Source: Litoditis marina | Taxonomy: Eukaryota; Nematoda; Chromadorea; Rhabditida; Rhabditidae | Length of the DNA: 64,000 nucleotides | NCBI GenBank assembly: GCA_964036275.1 | Contig: CAXIWQ010000177.1 | Location: forward strand, 124,001 to 188,000 | Direction of reading: 5' to 3' | In this document: one piece after another, positions 37,001 to 50,450 of the stretch | How the letters are laid out: every line of letters starts with the position of its first letter | Numbering within the stretch: position 1 is the first letter of the stretch | The notes under the pieces: model-generated | Seen by the model: the letters and a program-made list of their open reading frames with translations, nothing else | Database searches by the model: none | Told to the model about the DNA's origin: nothing | Made by a program: the position numbers and the translations under genes

Positions 37001-38750
37001 TGCCTTGCAGCTACAGAAAAAAGTTCATACGGCTATCAAATCTGTTGCTCCCAGCTACAAAAACCTAATACGACAATCTATTCTGTGGCGCACAGCCACA
37101 AAATACGAATTAACGCGGTTATCGACTCTTTGCCTTGCAGCTACAGAGAACAGTTCACACGGCTATCAAATCTGTTTCTCCCAGCTACAAAAACCTAATA
37201 CGACAATCTATTCTGTGGCGCACAGCCACAAAATACGAATTATCGCGGTTATCGACTTGTTGGCTTGCAGCTACAGAGAAAAGTTCATACGGCTATCAAG
37301 TCTGTTGCTCCCAGCTACAAAAACCTGATACGACCATCTATTCTGTGGCGCACAGCCACAAAAGACAAATTAACGCGGTTATTACCTCTTTGCCTTGCAG
37401 CTACAGAAAAAAATTCATACGGCTATCAAGTCTGTTGCTCCCAGCTACGAAAACCTAATACGACTTTATATTCTGTGGCGCACAGCCACAAAAGACAAAT
37501 TAACGCGGTTATTGACTCTTTGCCGTGCAGCTACAGGAACAAGGTTATACGGCTATCAAGTATGTTGCTCCCAGCTAAAAAAAACCTAATACGACTATCT
37601 ATTCTGTGGCGCACAGCCACAAAATACGAATTAACGCGGTTATTGACTCTTTGCCTTGCAGCTACAAAGAACAGTTCATACGGCTATCAAGTCTGTTGCT
37701 CCCAGCTACAATAACCTAATACGACTATATATTCTGTGGCGCACAGCCACAAAAGACGAATTAACGCGGTTATTGACTCTTTGCCTCGCAGTTACAGATA
37801 ACATTTCATACGGCTATCAAATCTGTTGCTCCCAGCTACAAAAACCTGATACGACAATCTATTCTGTGGCGCACAGCCACAAAACACGAAATATCGCGGT
37901 TATCGACTTGTTGGCTTGCAGCTACAGAGAAAAGTTCATACGGCTATCAAGTCTGTTGCTCCCAGCTACAAAAACCTGATACGACAATCTATTCTGTGGC
38001 GCACAGCCACAAAAGACAAATTAACGCGGTCATTACCTCTTTGCCTTGTAGCTACAGAAAAAAGTTCATACGGCTATCAAATCTGTTGGTCCCAGCTACA
38101 AAAACCTAATACGACAATCTATTCTGTGGCGCACAGCCACAAAATACAAATTATCGCGGTTATCGACTTGTTGGCTTGCAGCTACCGAGAAAAGTTCATA
38201 CGGCTATCAAGTCTGTTGCTCCCAGCTACAAAAACCTAATACGACTATATATTCTGTGGCGCACAGCCACAAAAGACGAATTAACGCGGTTATTGACTCT
38301 TTGCCTCGCAGTTACAGAGAACATTTCATACGGCTATCAAATCTATTGCTCCCAGCTACAAAAACCTAATACGACAATCTATTCTGTGGCGCACAGCCAC
38401 AAAGACGAATTAACGCGGTTATTGACATTTTGACTTGCAGCTACAAAAAAAAATCATACGGCTATCAAGTCTGTTGCTTCCAACTACAAAAACATAATAC
38501 GACTTTATATTATGTGGCGCACAGCCACAAAATACAAATTAACGCGGTTATTGACTCTTTGCCTTGCAGTTACAGAGAACATTTCATACGGCTATCAAAT
38601 CTGTTGCTCCCAGCTACAAAAACCTAATACGACTTTATATTCTGTGGCGCACAGCCACAAAAGACAAATTAACGCGGTTATTACCTCTTTGCCTTGCAGC
38701 TACAGAAAAAAAGTTTATACGGCTATCAAGTCTGTTGCTCCCAGCTACAA
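31094..38750 (+). repeat. Large tandem duplication, copy 2 (empty site)
   Basis: Partner of 22,877-31,094. It begins in a chimeric monomer (TACAAAAACCCAATACAAC near 31,091) and lacks the insertion: the uninterrupted site is at 33,829-33,840. It has an extra block of about 648 bp (5 monomers) around 34.5-35.15 kb. Confidence 0.85.
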
Positions 38751-41639
38751 AAACCTAATACGACTTTATATTCTGTGGCGCACAGCCACAAAAAACAAAT
38801 TAACGCGGTTATTGACTCTTTGCCGTGCAGCTACAGAAAAAAGTTTATATGGCTATCAAGTATGTTGTTCCCAGCTAGAAAAACCCAATACAACTATCTA
38901 TTCTGTGGCACACAGCCACAAAATACGATATAACGCGGTTATCAATCTTTGCCTTGCAGGTACAGAAAAAAGTTTATACGGCTATCAAGTCTGTTGCTCA
39001 TGGCTACAAAAACCTAATACGACTTTATATCCTGTGGCGCACAGCCACAAAAGACAAATTAACGCGGTTATTACCTCTTTGCCTTGCAGCTACAGAAAAA
39101 AGTTCATACGGCTATCAAGTCTGTTGCTCCCAGCTACAAAAACCTGATACGACAATCTATTCTGTGGCGCACAGCCACAAAGACGAATTAACGCGGTTAT
39201 TGACATTTTGACTTGCAGCTACAAAAAAAAATCATACGGCTATCAAGTCTGTTGCTTCCAACTACAAAAACATAATACGACTTTATATTCTGTGGCGCAC
39301 AGCCACAAAATACAAATTAACGCGGTTATTGACTCTTCGCCTTGCAGTTACAGAGAACATTTCATACGGCTATCAAATCTGTTGCTCCCAGCTACAAAAA
39401 CCTAATACGACTTTATATTCTGTGGCGCACAGCCACAAAGGACAAATTAACGCGGTTATTACCTCTTTGCCTTGCAGCTACAGAAAAAAAGTTTATACGG
39501 CTATCAAGTCTGTTGCTCCCAGCTACAAAAACCTAATACGACTTTATATTCTGTGGCGCACAGCCACAAAAGACAAATTAACGCGGTTATTGACTCTTTG
39601 CCGTGCAGCTACAGAAAAAAGTTCATACGGCTATCAAATCTATTGCTCCCAGCTACAAAAACCTAATACGACTTTATATTCTGTGGCGCACAGCCACAAA
39701 GGACAAATTAACGCGGTTATTACCTCTTTGCCTTGCAGCTACAGAAAAAAAGTTTATACGGCTATCAAGTCTGTTGCTCCCAGCTACAAAAACCTAATAC
39801 GACAATCTATTCTGTGGCGCACAGCCACAAAGACGAATTAACGCGGTTATTGACATTTTGACTTGCAGCTACAAAAAAAAATCATACGGCTATCAAGTCT
39901 GTTGCTTCCAACTACAAAAACATAATACGACTTTATATCCTGTGGCGCACAGCCACAAAAGACAAATTAACGCGCTTATTACCTCTTTGCCTTGCAGCTA
40001 CAGAAAAAAGTTCATACGGCTATCAAGTCTGTTGCTCCCAGCTACAAAAACCTGATACGACAATCTATTCTGTGGCGCACAGCCACAAAGACGAATTAAC
40101 GCGGTTATTGACATTTTGACTTGCAGCTACAAAAAAAAATCATACGGCTATCAAGTCTGTTGCTTCCAACTACAAAAACATAATACGACTTTATATTCTG
40201 TGGCGCACAGCCACAAAATACAAATTAACGCGGTTATTGACTCTTTGCCTTGCAGTTACAGAGAACATTTCATACGGCTATCAAGTCTGTTGCTCCCAGC
40301 TACGAAAACCTAATACGACTTTATATTCTGTGGCGCACAGCCACAAAAGACAAATTAACGCGGTTATTGACTCTTTGCCGTGCAGCTACAGGAAAAAGGT
40401 TATACGGCTATCAAGTATGTTGCTCCCAGCTAAAAAAACCTAATACGACTATCTATTCTGTGGCGCACAGCCACAAAATACGAATTAACGCGGTTATCGA
40501 CTCTTTGCCTTGCAGCTACAGAGAACAGTTCATACGGCTATCAAGTCTGTTGCTCCCAGCTACAAAAACCTAATACGACTATATATTCTGTGGCGCACAG
40601 CCACAAAAGACGAATTAACGCGGTTATTGACTCTTTGCCTCGCAGTTACAGATAACATTTCATACGGCTATCAAATCTGTTGCTCCCAGCTACAAAAACC
40701 TGATACGACAATCTATTCTGTGGCGCACAGCCACAAAGACGAATTAACGCGGTTATTGACATTTTGACTTGCAGCTACAAAAAAAATCATACGGCTATCA
40801 AGTCTGTTGCTTCCAACTACAGAAACATAATACGACAATCTATTCTGTGGCGCACAGCCACAAAACACGAAATATCGCGGTTATCGACTTGTTGGCTTGC
40901 AGCTACAGAGAAAAGTTCATACGGCTATCAAGTCTGTTGCTCCCAGCTACAAAAACCTGATACGACAATCTATTCTGTGGCGCACAGCCACAAAAGACAA
41001 ATTAACGCGGTTATTACCTCTTTGCCTTGCAGCTACAGAAAAAAGTTCATACGGCTATCAAATCTGTTGCTCCCAGCTACAAAAACCTAATACGACAATC
41101 TATTCTGTGGCGCACAGCCACAAAATACAAATTATCGCGGTTATCGACTTGTTGGCTTGCAGCTACCGAGAAAAGTTCATACGGCTATCAAGTCTGTTGC
41201 TCCCAGCTACAAAAACCTAATACGACTATATATTCTGTGGCGCACAGCCACAAAAGACGAATTAACGCGGTTATTGACTCTTTACCTCGCAGTTACAGAG
41301 AACATTTCATACGGCTATCAAATCTGTTGCTCCCAGCTACAAAAACCTAATACGACAATCTATTCTGTGGCGCACAGCCACAAAGACGAATTAACGCGGT
41401 TATTGACATTTTGACTTGCAGCCACAAAAAAAAAAATCATACGGCTATCAAGTCTGTTGCTTCCAACTACAAAAACATAATACGACTTTATATTCTGTGG
41501 CGCACAGCCACAAAATACAAATTAACGCGGTTATTGACTCTTTGCCTTGCAGTTACAGAGAACATTTCATACGGCTATCAAATCTGTTGCTCCCAGCTAC
41601 AAAAACCTAATACGACTTTATATTCTGTGGCGCACAGCC

Positions 41640-42815
41640 ACAAAAGACAAATTAACGCGGTTATTGACTCTTTGCCGTGCAGCTACAGAAAAAAGTTTAT
41701 ATGGCTATCAAGTATGTTGTTCCCAGCTAGAAAAACCCAATACAACTATCTATTCTGTGGCACACAGCCACAAAATACTATATAACGCGGTTATCGACTC
41801 TTTGCCTTGCAGCTACAGAAAAAAGTTTATACGGCTATCAAGTCTGTTGCTCATGGCTACAAAAACCTAATACGACTTTATATCCTGTGGCGCACAGCCA
41901 CAAAAGACAAATTAACGCGGTTATTACCTCTTTGCCTTGCAGCTACAGAAAAAAAGTTTATACGGCTATCAAGTCTGTTGCTCCCAGCTACAAAAACCTA
42001 ATACGACTTTATATTCTGTGGCGCACAGCCACAAAAGACAAATTAACGCGGTTATTGACTCTTTGCCGTGCAGCTACAGAAAAAAGTTTATATGGCTATC
42101 AAGTATGTTGTTCCCAGCTAGAAAAACCCAATACAACTATCTATTCTGTGGCACACAGCCACAAAATACTATATAACGCGGTTATCGACTCTTTGCCTTG
42201 CAGCTACAGAAAAAAGTTTATACGGCTATCAAGTCTGTTGCTCATGGCTACAAAAACCTAATACGACTTTATATCCTGTGGCGCACAGCCACAAAATACA
42301 AATTAACGCGGTTATTACCTATTTGCCTTGCAGCTACAGAAAAAAAGTTTATACGGCTATCAAGTCTGTTGCTCCCAGCTACAAAAACCTAATACGACTT
42401 TATATTCTGTGGCGCACAGCCACAAAAGACAAATTAACGCGGTTATTGACTCTTTGCCGTGCAGCTACAGAAAAAAGTTTATATGGCTATCAAGTATGTT
42501 GTTCCCAGCTAGAAAAACCCAATACAACTATCTATTCTGTGGCACACAGCCACAAAATACTATATAACGCGGTTATCGACTCTTTGCCTTGCAGCTACAG
42601 AAAAAAGTTTATACGGCTATCAAGTCTGTTGCTCATGGCTACAAAAACCTAATACGACTTTATATCCTGTGGCGCACAGCCACAAAAGACAAATTAACGC
42701 GGTTATTACCTCTTTGCCTTGCAGCTACAGAAAAAAGTTCATACGGCTATCAAGTCTGTTGCTCCCAGCTACAAAAACCTGATACGACAATCTATTCTGT
42801 GGCGCACAGCCACAA
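41640..42815 (+). repeat. 391-bp trimer, three tandem copies
   Basis: Copies start near 41,640, 42,031 and 42,422. All three carry the private variant AATACTATATAACG (41,775, 42,166, 42,557), found nowhere else that I could see, so the triplication is recent. Confidence 0.85.
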
Positions 42816-42842
42816 AGACGAATTAACGCGGTTATTGACATT

Positions 42843-44400
42843 TTGACTTGCAGCTACAAAAAAAAATCATACGGCTATCAAGTCTGTTGCTTCCAACTAC
42901 AAAAACATAATACGACTTTATATTCTGTGGCGCACAGCCACAAAATACAAATTAACGCGGTTATTGACTCTTTGCCTTGCAGTTACAGAGAACATTCCAT
43001 ACGGCTATCAAATCTGTTGCTCCCAGCTACAAAAACCTAATACGACTTTATATCCTGTGGAGCACAGCCACAAAAGACAAATTAACGCGGTTATTACCTC
43101 TTTGCCTTGCAGCTACAGAAAAAAGTTCATACGGCTATCAAGTCTGTTGCTCCCAGCTACAAAAACCTGATACGACAATCTATTCTGTGGCGCACAGCCA
43201 CAAAAGACAAATTAACGCGGTTATTGACTCTTTGCCGTGCAGCTACAGAAAAAAGTTTATATGGCTATCAAGTATGTTGCTCCCAGCTAGAAAAACCCAA
43301 TACAACTATCTATTCTGTGGCACACAGCCACAAAATACGATATAACGCGGTTATCGACTCTTTGCCTTGCAGCTACCGAGAAAAGTTCATACGGCTATCA
43401 AGTCTGTTGCTCCCAGCTACAAAAACCTAATACGACTATATATTCTGTGGCGCACAGCCACAAAAGACGAATTAACGCGGTTATTGACTCTTTACCTCGC
43501 AGTTACAGAGAACATTTCATACGGCTATCAAATTTGTTGCTCCCAGCTACAAAAACCTAATACGACAATCTATTCTGTGGCGCACAGCCACAAAGACGAA
43601 TTAACGCGGTTATTGACATTTTGACTTGCAGCCACAAAAAAAAATCATACGGCTATCAAGTCTGTTGCTTCCAACTACAAAAACATAATACGACTTTTTA
43701 TTCTGTGGCGCACAGCCACAAATTACAAATTAACGCGGTTATTGACTCTTTGCCTTGCAGTTACAGAGAACATTTCATACGGCTATCAAATCTGTTGCTC
43801 CCAGCTACAAAAACCTAATACGACTTTATATCCTGTGGAGCACAGCCACAAAAGACAAATTAACGCGGTTATTACCTCTTTGCCTTGCAGCTACAGAAAA
43901 AAGTTCATACGGCTATCAAGTCTGTTGCTCCCAGCTACAAAAACCTGATACGACAATCTATTCTGTGGCGCACAGCCACAAAAGACAAATTAACGCGGTT
44001 ATTGACTCTTTGCCGTGCAGCTACAGAAAAAAGTTTATATGGCTATCAAGTATGTTGCTCCCAGCTAGAAAAACCCAATACAACTATCTATTCTGTGGCA
44101 CACAGCCACAAAATACGATATAACGCGGTTATCGACTCTTTGCCTTGCAGCTACAGAAAAAAGTTCATACGGCTATCAAGTCTGTTGCTCCCAGCTACAA
44201 AAACCTAATACGACTTTATATTCTGTGGCGCACAGCCACAAAAGACAAATTAACGCGGTTATTACCTCTTTGCCTTGCAGCTACAGAAAAAAAGTTTATA
44301 CGGCTATCAAGTCTGTTGCTCCCAGCTACAAAAACCTAATACGACTTTATATTCTGTGGCGCACAGCCACAAAAGACAAATTAACGCGGTTATTGACTCT
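42843..44400 (+). repeat. 778-bp (6-monomer) tandem duplication
   Basis: Copies start near 42,843 and 43,621 with an offset of 778 bp and share GTGGAGCACAG (43,059 and 43,837). Confidence 0.75.
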
Positions 44401-47400
44401 TTGCCGTGCAGCTACAGAAAAAAGTTTATATGGCTATCAAGTATGTTGTTCCCAGCTAGAAAAACCCAATACAACTATCTATTCTGTGGCACACAGCCAC
44501 AAAATACGATATAACGCGGTTATCGACTCTTTGCCTTGCAGCTACAGAAAAAAGTTTATACGGCTATCAAGTCTGTTGCTCATGGCTACAAAAACCTAAT
44601 ACGACTTTATATCCTGTGGCGCACAGCCACAAAAGACAAATTAACGCGGTTATTACCTCTTTGCCTTGCAGCTACAGAAAAAAGTTCATACGGCTATCAA
44701 GTCTGTTGCTCCCAGCTACAAAAACCTGATACGACAATCTATTCGGTGGCGCACAGCCACAAAGACGAATTAACGCGGTTATTGACATTTTGACTTGCAG
44801 CTACAGAAAAAAAAATCATACGGCTATCAAGTCTGTTGCTTCCAACTACAAAAACATAATACGACTTTATATTCTGTGGCGCACAGCCACAAAATACAAA
44901 TTAACGCGGTTATTGACTCTTTGCCTTGCAGTTACAGAGAACATTTCATACGGCTATCAAATCTGTTGCTCCCAGCTACAAAAACCTAATACGACTTTAT
45001 ATTCTGTGGCGCACAGCCACAAAAGACAAATTAACGCGGTTATTACCTCTTTGCCTTGCAGCTACAGAAAAAAAGTTTATACGGCTATCAAGTCTGTTGC
45101 TCCCAGCTACAAAAACCTAATACGACTTTATATTCTGTGGCGCACAGCCACAAAAGACAAATTAACGCGGTTATTGACTCTTTGCCGTGCAGTTACAGAA
45201 AAAAGTTTATATGGCTATCAAGTATGTTGCTCCCAGCTAGAAAAACCCAATACAACTATCTATTCTGTGGCACACAGCCACAAAATACGATATAACGCGG
45301 TTATCGACTCTTTGCCTTGCAGCTACAGAAAAAAGTTTATACGGCTATCAAGTCTGTTGCTCATGGCTACAAAAACCTAATACGACTTTATATCCTGTGG
45401 CGCACAGCCACAAAAGACAAATTAACGCGGTTATTACCTCTTTGCCTTGCAGCTACAGAAAAAAGTTCATACGGCTATCAAGTCTGTTGCTCCCAGCTAC
45501 AAAAACCTGATACGACAATCTATTCTGTGGCGCACAGCCACAAAAGACAAATTAACGCGGTTATTACCTCTTTGCCTTGCAGCTACAGAAAAAAGTTCAT
45601 ACGGCTATCAAGTCTGTTGCTCCCAGCTACAAAAACCTAATACGACTTTATATTCTGTGGCGCACAGCCACAAAAGACAAATTAACGCGGTTATTGACTC
45701 TTTGCCGTGCAGCTACAGGAAAAAGGTTATACGGCTATCAAGTATGTTGCTCCCAGCTACAAAAACCTGATACGACTATCTATTCTGTGGCGCACAGCCA
45801 CAAAATACGAATTAACGCGGTTATCGACTCTTTGCCTTGCAGCTACAGAGAACAGTTCATACGGCTATCAAATCTGTTGCTCCCAGCTACAAAAACCTAA
45901 TACGACAATCTATTCTGTGGCGCACAGCCACAAAACACGAAATATCGCGGTTATCGACTTGTTGGCTTGCAGCTACAGAGAAAAGTTCATACGGCTATCA
46001 AGTCTGTTGCTCCCAGCTACAAAAACCTGATACGACAATCTATTCTGTGGCGCACAGCCACAAAAGACAAATTAACGCGGTTATTACTTCTTTGCCTTGC
46101 AGCTACAGAAAAAAGTTCATACGGCCATCAAGTCTGTTGCTCCCAGCTACAAAAACCTAATACGACTTTATATTCTGTGGCGCACAGCCACAAAAGACAA
46201 ATTAACGCGGTTATTGACTCTTTGCCGTGCAGCTACAGGAAAAAGGTTATACGGCTACCACGTATGTTGCTCCCAGCTACAAAAACCTGATACGACTATC
46301 TATTCTGTGGCGCACAGCCACAAAATACGAATTGACGCGGTTATCGACTCTTTGCCTTGCAGCTACAGAGAACAGTTCATACGGCTATCAAATCTGTTGC
46401 TCCCAGCTACAAAAACCTAATACGACAATCTATTCTGTGGCGCACAGCCACAAAATACTAATTATCGCGGTTATCGACTTGTTGGCTTGCAGCTACAGAA
46501 AAAAGTTCATACGGCTATCAAGTCTGTTGCTCCCAGCTACAAAAACCTAATACGACTATATATTCTGTGGCGCACAGCCACAAAAGACGAATTAACGCGG
46601 TTATTGACTCTTTGCCTCGCAGTTACAGAGAACATTTCATACGGCTATCAAATCTGTTGCTCCCAGCTACAAAAACCTAATACGACAATATATTCTGTGG
46701 CGCACAGCCACAAAGACGAATTAACGCGGTTATTGACATTTTGACTTGCAGCTACAAAAAAAAATCATACGGCTATCAAGTCTGTTGCTTCCAACTACAA
46801 AAACATAATACGACTTTATATTCTGTGGCGCACAGCCACAAAATACAAATTAACGCGGTTATTGACTCTTTGCCTTGCAGTTACAGAGAACATTTCATAC
46901 GGCTATCAAATCTGTTGCTCCCAGCTACAAAAACCTAATACGACTTTATATTCTGTGGCGCACAGCCACAAAAGACAAATTAACGCGGTTATTACCTCTT
47001 TGCCTTGCAGCTACAGAAAAAAAGTTTATACGGCTATCAAGTCTGTTGCTCCCAGCTACAAAAACCTAATACGACTTTATATTCTGTGGCGCACAGCCAC
47101 AAAAGACAAATTAACGCGGTTATTGACTCTTTGCCGTGCAGCTACAGAAAAAAGTTTATATGGCTATCAAGTATGTTGCTCCCAGCTAGAAAAACCTAAT
47201 ACGACAATCTATTCTGTGGCGCACAGCCACAAAATACAAATTATCGCGGTTATCGACTTGTTGGCTTGCAGCTACAGAGAAAAGTTCATACGGCTATCAA
47301 GTCTGTTGCTCCCAGCTACAAAAACCTAATACGACTTTATATTCTGTGGCGCACAGCCACAAAAGACAAATTAACGCGGTTATTGACTCTTTGCCGTGCA

Positions 47401-50400
47401 GCTACAGAAAAAAGTTTATATGGCTATCAAGTATGTTGCTCCCAGCTAGAAAAACCTAATACGACAATCTATTCTGTGGCACACAGCCACAAAATACGAT
47501 ATAACGCGGTTATCGACTCTTTGCCTTGCAGCTACAGAAAAAAGTTCATACGGCTATCAAGTCTGTTGCTCCCAGCTACAAAAACCTAATACGACTTTAT
47601 ATTCTGTGGCGCACAGCCACAAAAGACGAATTAACGCGGTTATTACCTCTTTGCCTTGCAGCTACAGAAAAAAAGTTTATACGGCTATCAAGTCTGTTGC
47701 TCCCAGCTACAAAAACCTAATACGACTTTATATTCTGTGGCGCACAGCCACAAAAGACAAATTAACGCGGTTATTGACTCTTTGCCGTGCAGCTACAGAA
47801 AAAAGTTTATATGGCTATCAAGTATGTTGTTCCCAGCTAGAAAAACCCAATACAACTATCTATTCTGTGGCACACAGCCACAAAATACGATATAACGCGG
47901 TTATCGACCCTTTGCCTTGCAGCTACAGAAAAAAGTTTATACGGCTATCAAGTCTGTTGCTCATGGCTACAAAAACCTAATACGACTTTATATCCTGTGG
48001 CGCACAGCCACAAAAGACAAATTAACGCGGTTATTACCTCTTTGCCTTGCAGCTACAGAAAAAAGTTCATACGGCTATCAAGTCTGTTGCTCCCAGCTAC
48101 AAAAACCTGATACGACAATCTATTCGGTGGCGCACAGCCACAAAGACGAATTAACGCGGTTATTGACATTTTGACTTGCAGCTACAGAAAAAAAATCATA
48201 CGGCTATCAAGTCTGTTGCTTCCAACTACAAAAACATAATACGACTTTATATTCTGTGGCGCACAGCCACAAAATACAAATTAACGCGGTTATTGACTCT
48301 TTGCCTTGCAGTTACAGAGAACATTTCATACGGCTATCAAATCTGTTGCTCCCAGCTACAAAAACCTAATACGACTTTATATTCTGTGGCGCACAGCCAC
48401 AAAAGACAAATTAACGCGGTTATTACCTCTTTGCCTTGCAGCTACAGAAAAAAAGTTTATACGGCTATCAAGTCTGTTGCTCCCAGCTACAAAAACCTAA
48501 TACGACTTTATATTCTGTGGCGCACAGCCACAAAAGACAAATTAACGCGGTTATTGACTCTTTGCCGTGCAGTTACAGAAAAAAGTTTATATGGCTATCA
48601 AGTATGTTGCTCCCAGCTAGAAAAACCCAATACAACTATCTATTCTGTGGCACACAGCCACAAAATACGATATAACGCGGTTATCGACTCTTTGCCTTGC
48701 AGCTACAGAAAAAAGTTTATACGGCTATCAAGTCTGTTGCTCATGGCTACAAAAACCTAATACGACTTTATATCCTGTGGCGCACAGCCACAAAAGACAA
48801 ATTAACGCGGTTATTGACTCTTTGCCGTGCAGCTACAGGAAAAAGGTTATACGGCTATCAAGTATGTTGCTCCCAGCTACAAAAACCTGATACGACTATC
48901 TATTCTGTGGCGCACAGCCACAAAATACGAATTAACGCGGTTATCGACTCTTTGCCTTGCAGCTACAGAGAACAGTTCATACGGCTATCAAATCTGTTGC
49001 TCCCAGCTACAAAAACCTAATACGACAATCTATTCTGTGGCGCACAGCCACAAAACACGAAATATCGCGGTTATCGACTTGTTGGCTTGCAGCTACAGAG
49101 AAAAGTTCATACGGCTATCAAGTCTGTTGCTCCCAGCTACAAAAACCTGATACGACAATCTATTCTGTGGCGCACAGCCACAAAAGACAAATTAACGCGG
49201 TTATTACTTCTTTGCCTTGCAGCTACAGAAAAAAGTTCATACGGCCATCAAGTCTGTTGCTCCCAGCTACAAAAACCTAATACGACTTTATATTCTGTGG
49301 CGCACAGCCACAAAAGACAAATTAACGCGGTTATTGACTCTTTGCCGTGCAGCTACAGGAAAAAGGTTATACGGCTACCACGTATGTTGCTCCCAGCTAC
49401 AAAAACCTGATACGACTATCTATTCTGTGGCGCACAGCCACAAAATACGAATTGACGCGGTTATCGACTCTTTGCCTTGCAGCTACAGAGAACAGTTCAT
49501 ACGGCTATCAAATCTGTTGCTCCCAGCTACAAAAACCTAATACGACAATCTATTCTGTGGCGCACAGCCACAAAATACAAATTATCGCGGTTATCGACTT
49601 GTTGGCTTGCAGCTACAGAAAAAAGTTCATACGGCTATCAAGTCTGTTGCTCCCAGCTACAAAAACCTAATACGACTATATATTCTGTGGCGCACAGCCA
49701 CAAAAGACGAATTAACGCGGTTATTGACTCTTTGCCTCGCAGTTACAGAGAACATTTCATACGGCTATCAAATCTGTTGCTCCCAGCTACAAAAACCTAA
49801 TACGACAATATATTCTGTGGCGCACAGCCACAAAGACGAATTAACGCGGTTATTGACATTTTGACTTGCAGCTACAAAAAAAAATCATACGGCTATCAAG
49901 TCTGTTGCTTCCAACTACAAAAACATAATACGACTTTATATTCTGTGGCGCACAGCCACAAAATACAAATTAACGCGGTTATTGACTCTTTGCCTTGCAG
50001 TTACAGAGAACATTTCATACGGCTATCAAATCTGTTGCTCCCAGCTACAAAAACCTAATACGACTTTATATTCTGTGGCGCACAGCCACAAAAGACAAAT
50101 TAACGCGGTTATTACCTCTTTGCCTTGCAGCTACAGAAAAAAAGTTTATACGGCTATCAAGTCTGTTGCTCCCAGCTACAAAAACCTAATACGACTTTAT
50201 ATTCTGTGGCGCACAGCCACAAAAGACAAATTAACGCGGTTATTGACTCTTTGCCGTGCAGCTACAGAAAAAAGTTTATATGGCTATCAAGTATGTTTCT
50301 CCCAGCTAGAAAAACCTAATACGACAATCTATTCTGTGGCGCACAGCCACAAAATACAAATTATCGCGGTTATCGACTTGTTGGCTTGCAGCTACAGAGA

Positions 50401-50450
50401 AAAGTTCATACGGCTATCAAGTCTGTTGCTCCCAGCTACAAAAACCTGAT
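44145..50450 (+). repeat. 3.1-3.4-kb tandem duplication (24-26 monomers)
   Basis: Copies start near 44,145 and 47,526. The offset is about 3,380 bp (26 monomers), then 3,120 bp (24 monomers) because copy 2 lacks two monomers present at about 45,447-45,706. Both share TTCGGTGGCG (44,743 and 48,123) and GGCTACCACGTATG (46,253 and 49,373). Confidence 0.85.
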
